Source: Linum tenue
Taxonomy: Eukaryota; Streptophyta; Magnoliopsida; Malpighiales; Linaceae
DNA: 64,000 bases
Assembly: GCA_946122785.1 (NCBI GenBank)
Contig: CAMGYJ010000002.1
Coordinates: 71,700,724 to 71,764,723, forward strand
Reading direction: 5' to 3'
Shown: positions 1 through 12,763 of the stretch, in pieces
How positions within the stretch are numbered: position 1 is the stretch's first letter
Layout of the letters: every line of letters begins with the position of its first letter
Translations under genes and position numbers: made by a program
The notes under the pieces: generated by a model
The model's database searches: none
What the model saw: only the letters and a program-made list of their open reading frames with translations
What the model was told of the DNA's origin: nothing

Positions 1-622
1 TAACTAGTTAAGTACACAAGTCGATACAATTCCAAAGCAAAGATAAGGGCTTTTTACCTCCAGCGTGTAAGAAAGGCCCAGGAAAGAGCAACTCCACACA
101 GAAAGCACGAACTCGAAATGGGAAGTTGGAATGATCTTATTGGGGGTAGTTTGGGATCGCACCTGCCTGCCTTAAAGAGGAAGGAATAAATATTGCTTTG
201 CTGGGGGGAATAGGGGTGACGACGGCTTTCCGTGCGGCGGCTGTTTGCTCTCTTTGTGTTCCTTTTCCTTGATTGGTTAGAATTTGGGTGTGTTTGTCGC
301 TTGAGGTTTCCAAGCTCCGACCTTTGTGATTCCCTCCACCTCCCCAAATCTGGAAAGCCAAACAATTTCAGGAACTGTAACGACGCACGCACCCGCGATT
401 CCGGAAGTAGAATAGAATGAATCCGACACTGTAAGTCTGTAATAAGAATCCTCTGATTTGTCCTTTTTAACTGCCTGATGGCGCAATGCGGGCATGCCTC
501 TGTAAATCTAAATAAGGTAACCCCAATAAAAGAGTCAACAAGGGAGACGGCGCCGTTTCCCTTGTATATAAGGCCCCCCCAAAACCTCGAGGTTTCTTGA
601 GAAACAAACGTGAAACCGGAAA
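1..622. other. Upstream region of the dihydrofolate synthetase gene
   Basis: No supported gene. Open frames on both strands here are short and overlap each other without recognisable protein similarity. The last 60 bases hold the probable core promoter of the downstream gene. Confidence 0.5.
565..571 (+). promoter_or_regulatory. Candidate TATA box for dihydrofolate synthetase
   Basis: The string TATATAA lies about 55 bases before the ATG at 623. That would give a very short leader of roughly 25 bases. No transcript data support it. Confidence 0.4.
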
Positions 623-3365
623 ATGAGATTTCCGAACCCTTTTTCTGCCCAGTTCCAGTTCCAGTTCCTGGCGCAAACGAGCAGGAGACGAACTCCATTT
701 TGCTCCAATGTCGGATCGAAGTCGAGCTTGGAGATGTTATTGGGATGGAAGCAGCTCTTTTCCACTTGCAGAGAAGAGCCAGAGGAGCTCAAGGACTTCA
801 GCGACTACCTTGATTCACTCACAAATTACGAGAAATCGGGGGTTCCCAAGGACGCCGGTACGGATTCCGACGATGGGCTCGACCTGGGGAGAATGCGCCG
901 GCTCATGACCCGCCTTGGCGATCCTCAATCCAAGTTCAAGGTTGGAACTTTTTCTCCTTTCTGGGTCTCTCGCTCGGTTTAGCTACCTCTAGAAATGCAG
1001 AAAACATCAGAACGGAATTTGACGAATGTCTTTAAATAATAGGTCGTTCACATTGCTGGAACTAAAGGGAAAGGCTCAACAGCAGCTTTTGTTTCCAGCA
1101 TTCTACGAGCGCAAGGCTATTCCGTTGGCTGTTATACTAGGTAAGGTGCAATTTCTGCTCGACAACTGATTTCTTGTTCGTCCCATGTCGGATTCTGAAT
1201 TGCCTTTTTTCTTATTTGTGATGTTGGTTAATGATTCGCAGTCCACACATTATGACTATAAGGGAAAGGATGACAGTTGGGAAATCTGGTGATCCAGTGG
1301 CATCAGAATCTTTGAATCGCCTCTTCCATAAGATAAAAGGGCAGCTTGACGAAGCTATTCAGCTAGAAAATGGACGGCTGACTCATTTTGAGGTCGTGAA
1401 ATCCCACTAAATTGTTCGTTGTTCTGTCTTCCTGCTCGAATTTCTGACTGATTCGGGTGATTAATTGATTGTCAGATTCTCACAGCAACTGCATTTGCGT
1501 TGTTTGCTGAGGAGAAATCAGATATTGCTGTGATTGAGGTTTGTTCAATTTCATATTTTCTTGTGTGGCAATGGTTAGACGATGGTAGTGCAAGAAGTTT
1601 GATTTCGGTATTGAATTGTCACAGGCTGGTCTAGGAGGTGCGCGAGATGCAACGAACATCCTGTCTAGCTCTGAGCTTGCAGCATCAGTTATTACTACAA
1701 TTGGTGAGGAGCATTTGGATGCACTGGGAGGTTCTCTGGAGAGCATTGCAATGGCCAAGGCAGGAATCATTAAACTCAGTGTCCCAGTTAGGTGAATTCT
1801 CCTCTCCTTGTGTTAAAATGATTCTCAAATGGACTTTATGCATGAGGATTTTCAATTGTGGTCCTCTCTTTCTGAGTGTTTGATTTTCTCAGACAGTCCT
1901 TGGTGGCCCGTTTGTACCACATATAGAGCAGATTCTTCGTGATAGAGCATCACTGATGTACTCACCAGTGGTATCAGCATCTGATGCTGGAACCAGGTCA
2001 AGCATTAAAGGCCTCAGAATGTTTGACTGTAGACCCTACCAAGTCAACGATGTCGTGATACAAGCTCAGGGAGATATTCTGCTAGTATGCTCTTCTGCTG
2101 TAGTTTCTTTAAGTGAATACTTGACACCATCAAAGATTGACTTCCACTGTTTCGGTTAGTTATCTTGGTAAGCTTTTTACTTTTTGATCCATGCAGTCTC
2201 TAGAGTTATCAGATATCAACTTGCAAATGCTCGGAAAGCACCAGCTGCAAAATGCTGTGACTGCTGCATGTACCATACTGTGCCTCCGTAATCAAGGTTG
2301 TTACTTTCAGATGATTTGAGGGATTAACTTCATGATTATGACTGGAATTATTGTTATTCAAGTTGTGGTAAAATTAACTCTGCTTCCTTCTGAATGCCGG
2401 TTACTGTAGATTCTGTTAATTTCATCCACTTATTGATGTCTTTGATGTACATTTTAGGGTGGCAGGTTTCAGATAAATCAATTATGTCTGGTCTGGAGAA
2501 TACTCGCTTACTTGGAAGAAGTCAGTTTCTATCATCCAAGGAAGCTGGTGCATTAGGGCTACACGGGGCAACCATACTTGTTGATGGAGGTCAGTCCTTT
2601 CTGCTGTTTTTTTATATTCGACATAAAGCTTCTCTTTCAAGCCTGAAACCGCAGCACTTAGGTTGAAAGCTTGAAAGCCCATTCTGATGTTTGTGCATAT
2701 GCTCCTGTGGACTCATCAATGATTCAAGCAGCATTATCAATTACTCTGCAAATGCTTTTTTATGCCAGCTCACACCAAGGAATCAGCCAAGTCTTTGATG
2801 GAGACAATACAGATGGCATTTCCTGATGCTGAACTGGCCTTCGTTGTTGCAATGGCCAGAGACAAAAACCATGTAGCATTTGCCAAAGAAATTCTCTCAG
2901 GTACATTGTAACCAAAGAGAAGTCACATTGTCCATCTATTATGATTCTCCCTCAGCTTCAAGTGCTCTATAACTGAGGATTTGCTCTCCTGTTGCACTTT
3001 CCTCTCTCCCAGCGAGAAGATTGGCTGCTGTATTTTTAACAGAAGCTGAGATCGGCGGAGGAAAATCTCGTACAACATCAGCTGAGTGGCTGAGAGACCA
3101 ATGGCTTCAAGCTTGTGAGGAAGTAGGCACAAAATCAGTCCAGGAAATAGTGCCTGAAGAGCACCACCCAACGTGCAGCTCTGCCATGAGAGAGTCAATG
3201 GAAAGCTCAACTCATTTGGCGGCAGAGAAATCACTAGCAGTTGCTGTGCAAGCTGCAGGGGCGATTCTCAAACGAAGAACAAGTGCAGGGAAGAAGAGGT
3301 CCAGTGTCGTAGTGATCACGGGGTCTCTGCATGCTGTTTCATCTGTACTGCGTAGTGTTCAGTAA
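623..3365 (+). CDS. DHFS: Dihydrofolate synthetase (FolC/Mur ligase family)
   Basis: Ten exons by my reading: 623-940, 1043-1140, 1242-1392, 1476-1538, 1625-1786, 1893-2084, 2197-2296, 2458-2589, 2769-2900 and 3013-3365, giving 566 aa. The protein carries the family's ATP-binding loop GTKGKGS (about residue 111) followed by TSPHI, then [11 protein letters not shown], then [12 protein letters not shown] with AMAKAGII, and the C-terminal ligase domain with VDGAHTKES. These are hallmarks of folylpolyglutamate/dihydrofolate synthases. The enzyme joins glutamate to dihydropteroate in folate synthesis. The Arg-, Ser- and Gln-rich N-terminus suits a mitochondrial presequence, as for the Arabidopsis enzyme (GLA1). 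The donor after exon 5 (CCA followed by GTTAGG) is weak, but it is the one that keeps the frame into TVLGGPF. Dihydrofolate synthetase is preferred over FPGS by overall resemblance, not by a decisive residue. Confidence 0.88.
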
Positions 3366-3997
3366 CCATTGCTTCAATGCTGGTGCCCTTGGTACGTTTC
3401 TCATGGAAAGCCGCCTTGCTTTGAAGCACAAGACAACTAGTTTTAGTTTGAATGATCTTATTGTTTGGATCTGCCATGTTCAATACCAAAAACACTGAAG
3501 GTTACTTGCCTACGAAGGAGGAAACCCCATCAGTTGATGAGGATATATATGAACACAACCCATTTCAACATCACCATAATGGTTCATTTCCACCAGAGGC
3601 ACAGATTTTTTAAGTGGAAATTGTAACAAATGAAGATTGATGTTCTCAAAACACCACACAAGAACTTATTAAACTTTGCAACCCACTTTTAAACTGGAAA
3701 AATAAATTACAGAGTTCGATATCTTTGGTACACAACCAATAACAGAACATCATGGGCCTGAGCCTGCACAGCCAAACATGGCCAAGTTTCATCGTTATTC
3801 TTCAGCAAGGGAAGGCTCGGCTTCAGAAAAGTAATCATGCCTGAAAATATGAAATGGCCGAGATCAAATGATTGAAGGATAGGGAGCCAGTTCTTGATCA
3901 GTACTTCCGAGCGTATTACAACAGAAGTTAAACTATGAAAAAAGGAATGCAGAATTTTGGCCGACTTTTCCATCAGAAGGCAGACTGAGCCATAACA
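3366..3997. other. Spacer between convergent genes
   Basis: This holds the 3' ends of two converging genes. No open frame with protein similarity is seen; the minus-strand frame at 3707-3973 is probably 3' UTR sequence of the pyruvate carrier gene. Confidence 0.5.
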
Positions 3998-5338
3998 TTA
4001 CCGTAATTTACGCGACAGCTGATATATGCCTGTTCCAGCCATTGCCACATTTACGCTAAACAGATTCCAGTTTTTCTGAAAATACAGAAGAATTGTGAGA
4101 TGATGAAGAAAGTACCAACTATTAAGACGGTGGTTTTACAGACCGAGTATAGCTAAAACAACTCAATAACAAAACTAACACTCTATCGGCCAAAACAAAA
4201 CCATGTTAATGCTGTTTGGTTTAGAATCATGTCTTTGCTTTCTGGGAAGCAATGAAGTATACTGAAAACTTCCGCTGCTTAAGCTTACTTTCAACGCAAA
4301 TCAATCCAATGCAGACGAAGTTATAATCCGCTGGCAATACATAAAAGAAGATAAACAAATCACAGTACTGAAACAAACAAACAAATAGACCGCACATAAC
4401 AGAACTTAGGAAGCAGTATTTAGCACTAAGTCCTCTTAGAGATGCCATGGATAAACTCACCGGAGTTATAACTGTGCTGTAGCGAGACCATATGATTCCA
4501 GTACATGTTACAGCTGGAAATATATGCAGAACACAAGTGAGAGCAAGCAAAGCCAACCAGTTTCATGTCAGTTTCCAACGAATGACAGTAATCCTATTAG
4601 AGAAAGAAGTATAGCACAGTAATACGCAGAGTTGTGACGACATGTTATGATCTAAGAGGCAAAGCAAGAATTCATGCATAGAACATATATTTTCGAGAAG
4701 GAGATCGTCAAAGACAAGTATACCTATCTGCTGAGGATACGAAAGTTTCTCAGGAGGTTTAACGAAGTCGGCAATATTTGCAACGGTGATCCCCCATTTG
4801 AACGTTGGAGCCCAAAAGTGGACTGCAAAAACCCCAAACAAAGATAAGTTACTGCAAAAGGTCAGAGACTCTGATCAACGAAGTAAAAGCAAAGTAACAG
4901 GGTCAGGAACCCAGAGTAGTGCATAATTGAATGTCCCTTCGTACTTAACCATCGACGCAATACTGACATATACAGATGGGATATAGTTCCCATTTTTCCC
5001 TACGGACCAATGGCTCTCGAGGAATAACTAGAGCGAGTCAAAAGGGATTTTTTTTCATCACCAAGGCATAGTGAAGAGACACCTTTTCAACTACCAACTA
5101 CCCAGAAAGAGGTCCAGCCAGCAGTGGCCAAACCCACCTGGATTACACAATTCCTAAGCTTATTTCATCCGTTGACATACTTAGATAAGAAACTTGAAAT
5201 CTAATTCTACCTGATCCAGTTCAGGGATAAAGGATGGGATGATAAAACACAAGAGGGCAACAGGGAAAGGCGAAACTTACTTGTTTTGGGTCCAGCAGGG
5301 TGATTCCAGAGAGCTTGTAGCTTGGAGGCCCCCGTCAT
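3998..5338 (-). CDS. MPC: Mitochondrial pyruvate carrier subunit (MPC2/4-like)
   Basis: Four exons on the minus strand: 5281-5338, 4724-4822, 4461-4513 and 3998-4075, giving 95 aa. The start is the ATG of MTGASKLQALWNHPAGPKT. This is followed by IHFWAPTFKWGI, the segment KPPEKLSYPQQ, then TCTGIIWSRYS and KNWNLFSVNVAMAGTGIYQL, which together define the plant MPC family. MPC subunits form hetero-oligomers in the inner mitochondrial membrane and import pyruvate. The hydrophobic stretches around the Trp-rich segments match the family's membrane helices. The protein stops right after RKLR, so it lacks about a dozen C-terminal residues compared with the ~108 aa I recall for Arabidopsis MPC proteins. 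The family's conserved core is complete, so the gene looks functional. Confidence 0.9.
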
Positions 5339-8102
5339 CGTGTAAGGGTAAATCAAAGTCCTCGCCTTGACGCACCACAGTGGATTCCCTTTGACTCCCG
5401 CCTCCCTCTTTAGTCTTTTCTCGGTCGTTACTTCTCAATCGGGAGAGTCCTTTTCTCCGGCAGAACAAATAGGGAATGAAGGAACACGGAAGGTAACTCA
5501 ATTCAGCAGAGGCAACTGACGACGACGGGAGGGAGAATCGGAGATGAAGGAGATTTTTGAACTGTGAGGTCGAAGAAGACGACGGAGACTAGAATAGGTG
5601 AGGGACGATGGATTGGGTTTGGGTGGTTGTTGGGACATCTTGTGGGCCAGGAAGATGGTGCGGGTAAAAATGTGCGGGTTTTGGGCTGGAAACGGATGGG
5701 CCGAGGATTTCAATTTATTAGATTTCTAACAATTTACCAAATGGAATTAGATGTAAGTAATTTGCAGTTTGATATCGATCCACTGATAACATAGTGATAC
5801 CATGCATATCACTTTCACATGATAAAGAGGTATTTTTTGTTTATATTTTATACTTTATACGATCGAAGACATTTATGAGTGGATAACGGGTTGCAATCGT
5901 ATCAACATGATGAATCAAATTGATATTGATATTTACCCAACCCACTTATTACTCACTCCTAAATTGAATCATAGTTAGGGATAGAGTAATTAGATGATAA
6001 GTAGATAGTTTTAACTTATAGTATATGGAGTTGGTTCTTAACATTTGTTAACATTATGCTCTTTGATGCACAAATCCATTTTAATTACTAAGATAAATTG
6101 ATAGAATAACCTAATACGTAGTAAATGAGTTGGATAAATTGCTCATTTCGCTTCATTCATTGTTGTAGCTACTAGATAGGTTTGTAGTAAAGTTGTATAT
6201 TAGCAATGTTATTGTGCATGTTAGTAAAGTTTGGACTCGTCTTATAATAGTTTTTGTCGGGTGTTCATATTATAAACACTTCATTTTACTTGTGAAAATA
6301 GAACATGTTAATATCGTACCTCAAATGATTAACTTACTAGTAATGGACATTTTGTTCATTCATTCCCACTCATTTCACTATATATAAAAAATGATACATG
6401 TCATTGAGCAAGATTATATGTATTAAAAACACCATTATTGAGAATGGACCGGGTCGAACATTTGAACAAATGAATTTTATAACTAATCACAATTTGGCAC
6501 TGTGAACTTACATAGCCTCCAGAAACAAATTGGATAATTTTAAGCGGGATAACTAATTAACCTGAGAAATCGCTTGAACTGGCAAAATGGTTATGACCCA
6601 TTTTTTAGATGTGACCATTCCCATAATGACGGATTGCTTATTGTCGGTAAAAGCTTTTCTGCTTGAAAAAGAACAAAAGGCATTCCAACTGCATCGAGTT
6701 GTTGTATGTTTCTTAAAAAAAAAGGAGTTGTTGTATGTAGTATTATAAAGTCATGCATAAATTCTTTTGGAATTTAGTATACAAATTTCAGTCCCTATTT
6801 CCTTTTGTTAGCAATTATTTTGCTTAAATACTTGGTAATTATTTTAGTCTCTAAAAAGATGTAAGAATAATGTTTTATAGGGATTCATCAAAATAATAAT
6901 AATAATAATAATAATAATGTTTTATAGTTTATTATATCATTATGTAAGAAAGTTTTACTTATAACATTATTATTTATGAGGTATCTATTTTCTGAATGAT
7001 TTTAATACCGGTTAATCAATAAGTGTGAAACATTCACTATATAAGTTTAGTTCGGTTCTCAAAAAATATTGATTAAAAATTGAACATGTTATTTGAACAA
7101 AGATTAAATAAACTACAAAATTTATGAATCTCACTATATAAGTTTAGTTCGGTTCTCAAAAAATATTGATTAAAAATTGAACATATTATTTGAACAAAGA
7201 TTAAATAAACTACAAAATTTATGAATGATTTTTTAACAATTTAATACTGATAATTTAAAAAAGTGAAAGGTGCAACTTTGCCTAACCCTTGTCATCGAAC
7301 TCTAAGGGCCTTTCAACCGGTTGTCCGACCAGGCCGGGCCGGCGGAGGAACATCCTAGTTCAGGAGTTCGAAGCATTTGTTCGAGTTAACCCAATGTCCA
7401 GCATCACCTTAATGCCTCCACTAGGATTATAAGCTCACGTTACCGAGCCCGGCATTTAAATCGAAAACGCTGGCCGCTATTTTTAATGCGGCAAATTTAT
7501 GCAGGTTGCCCGATGTGGTTCCATCCAAGAATAAACTAATATATCATGAAGCCGTCGCTTGTTTATGACAAAGGCAACGTAGTTTCCCGCTTCACTCGCC
7601 GCACCACTGTCGGAGGGAGCAGGAACGGCATCCGCGCCGGCGACGACAGCGTTGCGGAGTAAAAATAAACAGGGAAATTCGACGCCGCCATCGCCGGCCC
7701 TGGACCCACAATGGAATGCTGATTCCACAACAGGGATTCAGCAGCAGCTACTCAGATTTGGTCCCATTGTTGTCAAATTAATGGCGTGATGTGAATAGTT
7801 TGAATCTGAAGCCTCTGGGTTAGCAAACTGGTGATACTAAATTCAATGCTGTTGATTGTTGTTATTTGCCGGTGTATTAATTAATTAACTCTGGAAGTCA
7901 AAGTGATAAGACAAAATTGAAAGGTGATTGCGAACAATTAACAATCGATTAATTAGATGAGATCGATTCGATATTTGGATACCAGTACACATTTGAATTC
8001 TTTCATACCTAAGTTTTGATCATTACAGTTCACATTTTCTTGGTAATTTAGCTGAGTTCACAATTTTTTTTAAAAGTGTCATTTGCAATGTGTCCGCAAC
8101 AT
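5339..8102. other. AT-rich intergenic region
   Basis: Bases 5339-5713 are the GC-richer leader/promoter side of the pyruvate carrier gene. After that the DNA is AT-rich with no supported gene. It contains an (AAT)9 microsatellite at 6892-6918, a 97-bp tandem duplication and a GC-richer island at about 7270-7730. The island has a short minus-strand open frame (7483-7728) of no recognisable family. Confidence 0.5.
7035..7226. repeat. Two-copy tandem repeat, period 97 bp
   Basis: The stretch beginning CACTATATAAGTTTAGTTCG occurs at 7035 and again at 7132 and runs to TTTATGAAT in each copy. I see one base difference (ACATGTT versus ACATATT), so the duplication is recent or kept similar. Confidence 0.85.
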
Positions 8103-8111
8103 CCATCAAAT

Positions 8112-8392
8112 GAGAAATTTTACAATGCTATATAGTATTGATGTTATAGGTTTTTTCTTTTATGGTACAATTTGAAATTGTACCTTTAACATTATGGTAC
8201 AACTTTAGATTATACCTATACTGTTTGTACAAATTCTTTTATGGTACAACTTGAACTTGTTCTTTATGTGATGATACAACTTCAAGTTGTAAAGTTGTAC
8301 CATGACATAATGATATAAATTTTTTATGGTACAATCTAAACTTTAAATTGTACATTAAAGTAGCAATACTATATAACATAGTAGAAATGCTC
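8112..8392. mobile_element. Mutator-type MITE, 281 bp
   Basis: Both ends read GAG...TATAGTATTG in inverted orientation; 24 of the first 29 bases match between the left end and the reverse complement of the right end. The flanks are CCATCAAAT (8103-8111) and CTATCAAAT (8393-8401), a 9-bp target duplication with one mismatch. The 9-bp length is typical of Mutator-like elements. The interior is full of ATGGTACAA-type inverted motifs and codes for nothing. Confidence 0.75.
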
Positions 8393-8401
8393 CTATCAAA
8401 T

Positions 8402-9052
8402 ATTAAAACAATAAGCAACGACAGCAATGAACTGAAACTTAACCGACTTTCGTAGTACAAGCGAACACGAAAAACAATTAACTGGATATTTTTTGTCAAG
8501 CTATCTCCCCTTAACTACTCGAGTGCTTCAAGTAAATAAGGTGATATATGCGCAGATGATGGCCGGCCAGAATTTATTATTACCGTCATCGACGAGCCAC
8601 CACCAGTGGCTGCCCACTTCTTTGATGGAAACCCATCAACAACAAATTAAATAAATACTGATCATCAGTTCTGGTTGCAGTACATCAAACGCCTGGACCA
8701 CATACAACTATACAAGTTTCTTAATCTGCGAAAAAAAGGGATCAAATCAAGCATGCGCGGGGAAGAAGATTAGTATATCCCTAAAAGGAAGTTCCCCGCC
8801 AGGCCCAAGTTGGGGACTTGGAGCATGTGCGCAGGCAGAATCATGGATTTGAAAATGGTGTTGATCGAGATTCTGTGTTTTCTCAATTGCATGCAATGAT
8901 TAGGGATGGCAAAATAACCAATCACGTATTCAATCGAATTCGATACAAATTTGTGTGGAAAATCCAACCTATATTATTTTTGGGTTGGTTTTCTTCGAAA
9001 CCAATAAAGAGGATAATGAGTTTGGTGCGGTTTTGGTATTGTAGGTTAGCCA
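8402..9052. other. Intergenic stretch up to the copia insertion site
   Basis: No supported gene, RNA or repeat. Short open frames overlap on opposite strands. Confidence 0.4.
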
Positions 9053-9297
9053 TGTTAAAATAACCAATGTACTTAGTTTAGGTGGCTTTCTGTAATTGTC
9101 TCATTAAGTCCCTAGCTAAGTGTGATTAGGGTTATTAAACCCGCAGCCTATATATATAGGTTCCTCTGCTGTACGAAAAAACTAAGGTGAATAACATTGA
9201 CTCTGGAGAGTTCTAGCTCTCCCGTGGACTAGTCCTGATCATCAGGGAAACCACGTAAATCTTGTGTTCGTGCTATTTAGATTCTTAGTTCTTATCA
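9053..9297 (+). repeat. Copia 5' LTR
   Basis: 245 bp, TG...CA ends. It contains CCTATATATATAGG at about 9148-9161, a likely TATA region for the element's transcript. Confidence 0.96.
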
Positions 9298-9310
9298 TGG
9301 TATCAGAGCC
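9298..9310 (+). other. Copia primer-binding site
   Basis: TGGTATCAGAGCC directly follows the 5' LTR. It is the usual complement of the 3' end of initiator tRNA-Met in plant copia elements. Confidence 0.92.
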
Positions 9311-9631
9311 TACTGTCTAAGTTCTTTGAGCTGCTTGCGTTTTCGGCTGCTTGTGTATTTGGGTTCTCGGCTGCTCGTGAATTCTCACGGATATTAGGGT
9401 TGCTACCCTCTCTTTGGCTGCTCGCTAGTGTTCTGGCTGAGGTTTATTTTGTTGCTCTCTGGTACGTATCCGGCTGCTTGTTTTCCTGTTGACCTGGTTC
9501 AGATTTGTGGTATTCTTGTTTCTCGTCAGCAGCTTGTGTCTCTTGCTTGGGTATTGGTTGCTCTATTGGAAGGGTGCCCTTTCTTTGTGTAGTGCTGTGG
9601 TTGTGCTCGTTACTTTTGGTGTGTGGTGATC

Positions 9632-11418
9632 ATGGCTGCTTTGAATGGGGACGTTGTTCTGGCACGGTTTGACGGGAAGAACTTCCCATTATGGGAGTTT
9701 CAATTCCGTACTTTTGTCCAAGGTAAGCGGCTCCTACCTCTTCTTACGGGCAAGAAGAAGAAGCCCGGGGAGGAGGATGAGAAGGCGTTGGCTGATTGGG
9801 AAGCCGAAAATGCTCAAGTGATCACGTGGCTTCTTGGTGCGGTGGATGTACCCACAGGTCTTAGCTTGCGTCGTTTTGAGCAGGCCAGTGATATGTGGAA
9901 TCATCTTCTCACTACAAACTGTCAGGCGAGTGCTTCACGTCAGTTCGATCTGGAATTAGAACTTGCTCAGTTATCTCAGGGTGATCGCGATATTCGATCC
10001 TATTATCAGGATGCTATGCATCTTTGGACAGAGCATGATCTCTTATCTGCCTCGCTGTCCGCCGTACCAGCTACTGCTCAGACCATTGCGGAGAGAACTC
10101 GCTCTCGCACCATGACTTTTCTGATGAAATTGCGTCGTGAATTTGAGCCTGTTCGTGCCTCTATCCTTCACCGTAATGTCACCGACTTGGATACCATCCT
10201 AGGGGAGCTATATCGAGAGGAGATCCGCTTAAAGAGTCAAGCACAGATCGATTCACAGCACCATGGAGCGGTTGATAATGCTGCTGCATTTGCTACCTCT
10301 TCTCGGCCTCAATTTGCCTCGACTCTGAACGGGCAAGGTCCATCTTCAGCTCGTATATGTCATTATTGCCGTGAACCGGGACATATTCAGCCCTTTTGCA
10401 AGAAAAGGAACTGGTGCAACTTCTGCAAACAGCCGGGTCACATCTTGAGTGAATGTCGGCAGCGGGGGAAGCGTGCTCCGTCTCGTCAGCAGGGTCCGTA
10501 TCGTCAGCAGGGTCCTCCTCCTCCCGCAGCGTTTGCTGCCTCTCCGATGGGCACGTCAACCCCGCAACCTGCTGCTGCTGCTGCTTCTCCCTTGGCGCAA
10601 GGAGTGACCAAAACTGAATTAACCCAGCTCATTCACGCTGCCTTACAGGAGGTTATGGGTGCTGCATTTGCTACCGGGAATAGTTCAGGTAACTCTTCTC
10701 GTTGGCTTCTCGATTCCGCGGCATTCAATCACATGAGTAGCCGTCTTTGTTCTTTCAACTCTCTTCAGCCTGTACGTCAGAAGTTACAGGTTGCGAATGG
10801 GGATGTTTTACCGGTTACCGGACTCGGCAACATTTCTGAACCTCGTGTTCAGCTCCCGAATACTCTACACGTTCCTCGTTTGGTCCCTAACTTGGTCTCT
10901 GTCGGCCAACTAGCTGATGATGGACATGAGATTCGATTTAATGCTCATGGTTGTGTGGTGCAGGACTCGATGACGGGGAAGGAAGTCGGGAGGGGCCATA
11001 AAGAGGGACGGTTGTATGTCCTTGATTCCTTGCATGGTGAATCACGACAGGTGGCGGGTGAGCTGGGAAGTACAAGGTCCAAGGGTGGAAGTGCAAGGTC
11101 CAAGAACATAGCTCCTGTTTCTCAAGTTTCATGTCTGCAGTCTTTAGCTTCTGGATTTTCAGTTAGTAATAAAGTGCATAATGATGTACGGGATTCAGTT
11201 TGGGATTTATGGCACTGTCGGTTGGGGCATCCACATACATCTCGGTTATTGCAAATGTTTAATCATCAGTTGTTACCAGTGAAATTTCGGACTACTTCCT
11301 TTTCTCCTCCAACGTGCTTGAGCTGTATTGAGGCTAAGGCTTCCCAGATTTCTTTCCCGTCCAGTACGACAGTTTATTCAGCTCCGTTTGATCTGATTCA
11401 CACTGATCTCTGGGGGCC
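9632..11418 (+). pseudogene. Copia gag-protease and start of integrase (first half)
   Basis: The ATG at 9632 follows GTGGTGATC and begins MAALNGDVVLARFDG. Next come a gag core, two CCHC zinc knuckles (CHYCREPGHIQPFC and CNFCKQPGHILSEC, about residues 243-280), a protease with LDSAAFNHM near residue 359 (Asp-Ser-Ala where Asp-Ser-Gly is commoner), the integrase zinc region with HCRLGH and CLSC, and the first catalytic Asp of integrase in HTDLWGP. The frame is open throughout and is cut at 11418 by the nested insertion. It is broken by insertion rather than decay. Confidence 0.95.
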
Positions 11419-12757
11419 TGATAGACCGATAATTATACATGTTTTTACCCCTATTCTGAGGCCGTTTGCGACGAGGAATCTCGTGTTTTAAGCCGATTTC
11501 ACGCTAGGTTGTGTGTTTCTGTCATATTTCAGGTCCCGGCGTTGGAATCGAGGCGGAGAAACGAGTTCTGGGCCGAAAGGAGCAAGGTTGGGGCGAATAG
11601 GGCTGAAGGAGGAAAATACCCGGTCAGGTGGCCAAATACCCGACCGGGTATTAACCAATTTTGGGCGCCCGAGAAGCAGCGAGGGGCCCGGGCACAGGAG
11701 TTAAATCCCCGGTCGGGGATTTTGGTGTTGGACCGGGGATTTCCCTCTTTAGTGAAACGGTGTGCTGCAGAATACCCGGTCACAACCCAGAATACCCGAC
11801 CGGGTATTCTGACCGGGTATCGCGACCAGGCAGAGGATTTAAGAGAGAAGAAAGCCAACATTGAGGGGATCCGAGTTTTTGAGAGAGAAACCGATACCTA
11901 GAGAGAGAAAGCGTCGAACCAGAGTTCTCAAGCGCCATAGATCGATCTTCAACACCATTGGAGCCCGTCTTGAGCTTGGAGAAGTGCGATTAAACGTCCA
12001 GAAGCAGGAATCCAACTTCGCAGTATGATTTCCGTGTCTGAATCTGCTTTTGCTTCTTTCTCTATGGAGTAGTTTCCCTATTCATCTGGGTATGGAGAAC
12101 CCTAGATTTGTATGCTAGGTCTGATTGTATGAACCCAAGTACAGTGTTTGTGAATTGATTATATTCGATTGAGGTTTGATTGATTGAATGACTTGAATCC
12201 TGATCAAATTCCTGTTGTTTCTGCTTTAACCTGGAATGAGAATATCTGCCTAGGTTGATAGAGTACCCTTAATCGAAGGTAGCGAATTGGTGACTTTAGT
12301 CGAGGAGCCAGTTCACTATTCTGTACCGAATTCCATTCGGTAGTGGAGGTTTTGTTCATAGGGCCTCAATCTGTTTACTCCGGTGGAGGTTAGTCGCCCG
12401 CTAGAGACTCAGATTGGGAGGGTCTGGAGACCTTTAGTCGAGACTTCAGGCTAATTGAGAACCTTCCGCAGTATAACTTTCATGAAAACTGAACTTGGCA
12501 AATTGCAATCCGACTTAACTGCAGTCTAGGGGGAAACCATATCCGGGTGACCTCTCTTGACTTGACAACAAACCGTTTACTTGCTTTGTGTTTTGTTTGC
12601 TTGAGTTTCACTAAAAGTTCACCGCTAAATAACAAGAATTCACCGAGTAGTCATCATATCTAGGACCCGGGTTGACATTAAAACCCGACCCGCTATACTA
12701 CGCTTTAGGAAGTGGTTATACTTGGCCATTTTCTAGGGTGACAGTAGGAGTGAGTCA
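11419..12757 (+). repeat. Nested element 5' LTR
   Basis: 1339 bp and nearly identical to the 3' copy. The first 500 bases contain several imperfect palindromes built from ATACCCG/CGGGTAT and AATCCCCG/CGGGGATT arms. Open frames of 60-130 codons here appear in both LTR copies and are not genes. Confidence 0.95.
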
Positions 12758-12763
12758 AGTTTT

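Noticed and set aside
5498..5713. Minus-strand 71-codon frame before the pyruvate carrier
   Set aside because: No family resemblance. It lies in the leader/promoter region and does not join in frame to the carrier.
7483..7728. Minus-strand 81-codon GC-rich frame
   Set aside because: No recognisable similarity on either strand; base composition alone explains the open frame.
11509..11901. 130-codon frame in the nested LTR, repeated at 17691-18083
   Set aside because: It is present only because both LTRs are copies. It has no protein similarity and competes with open frames on the other strand.
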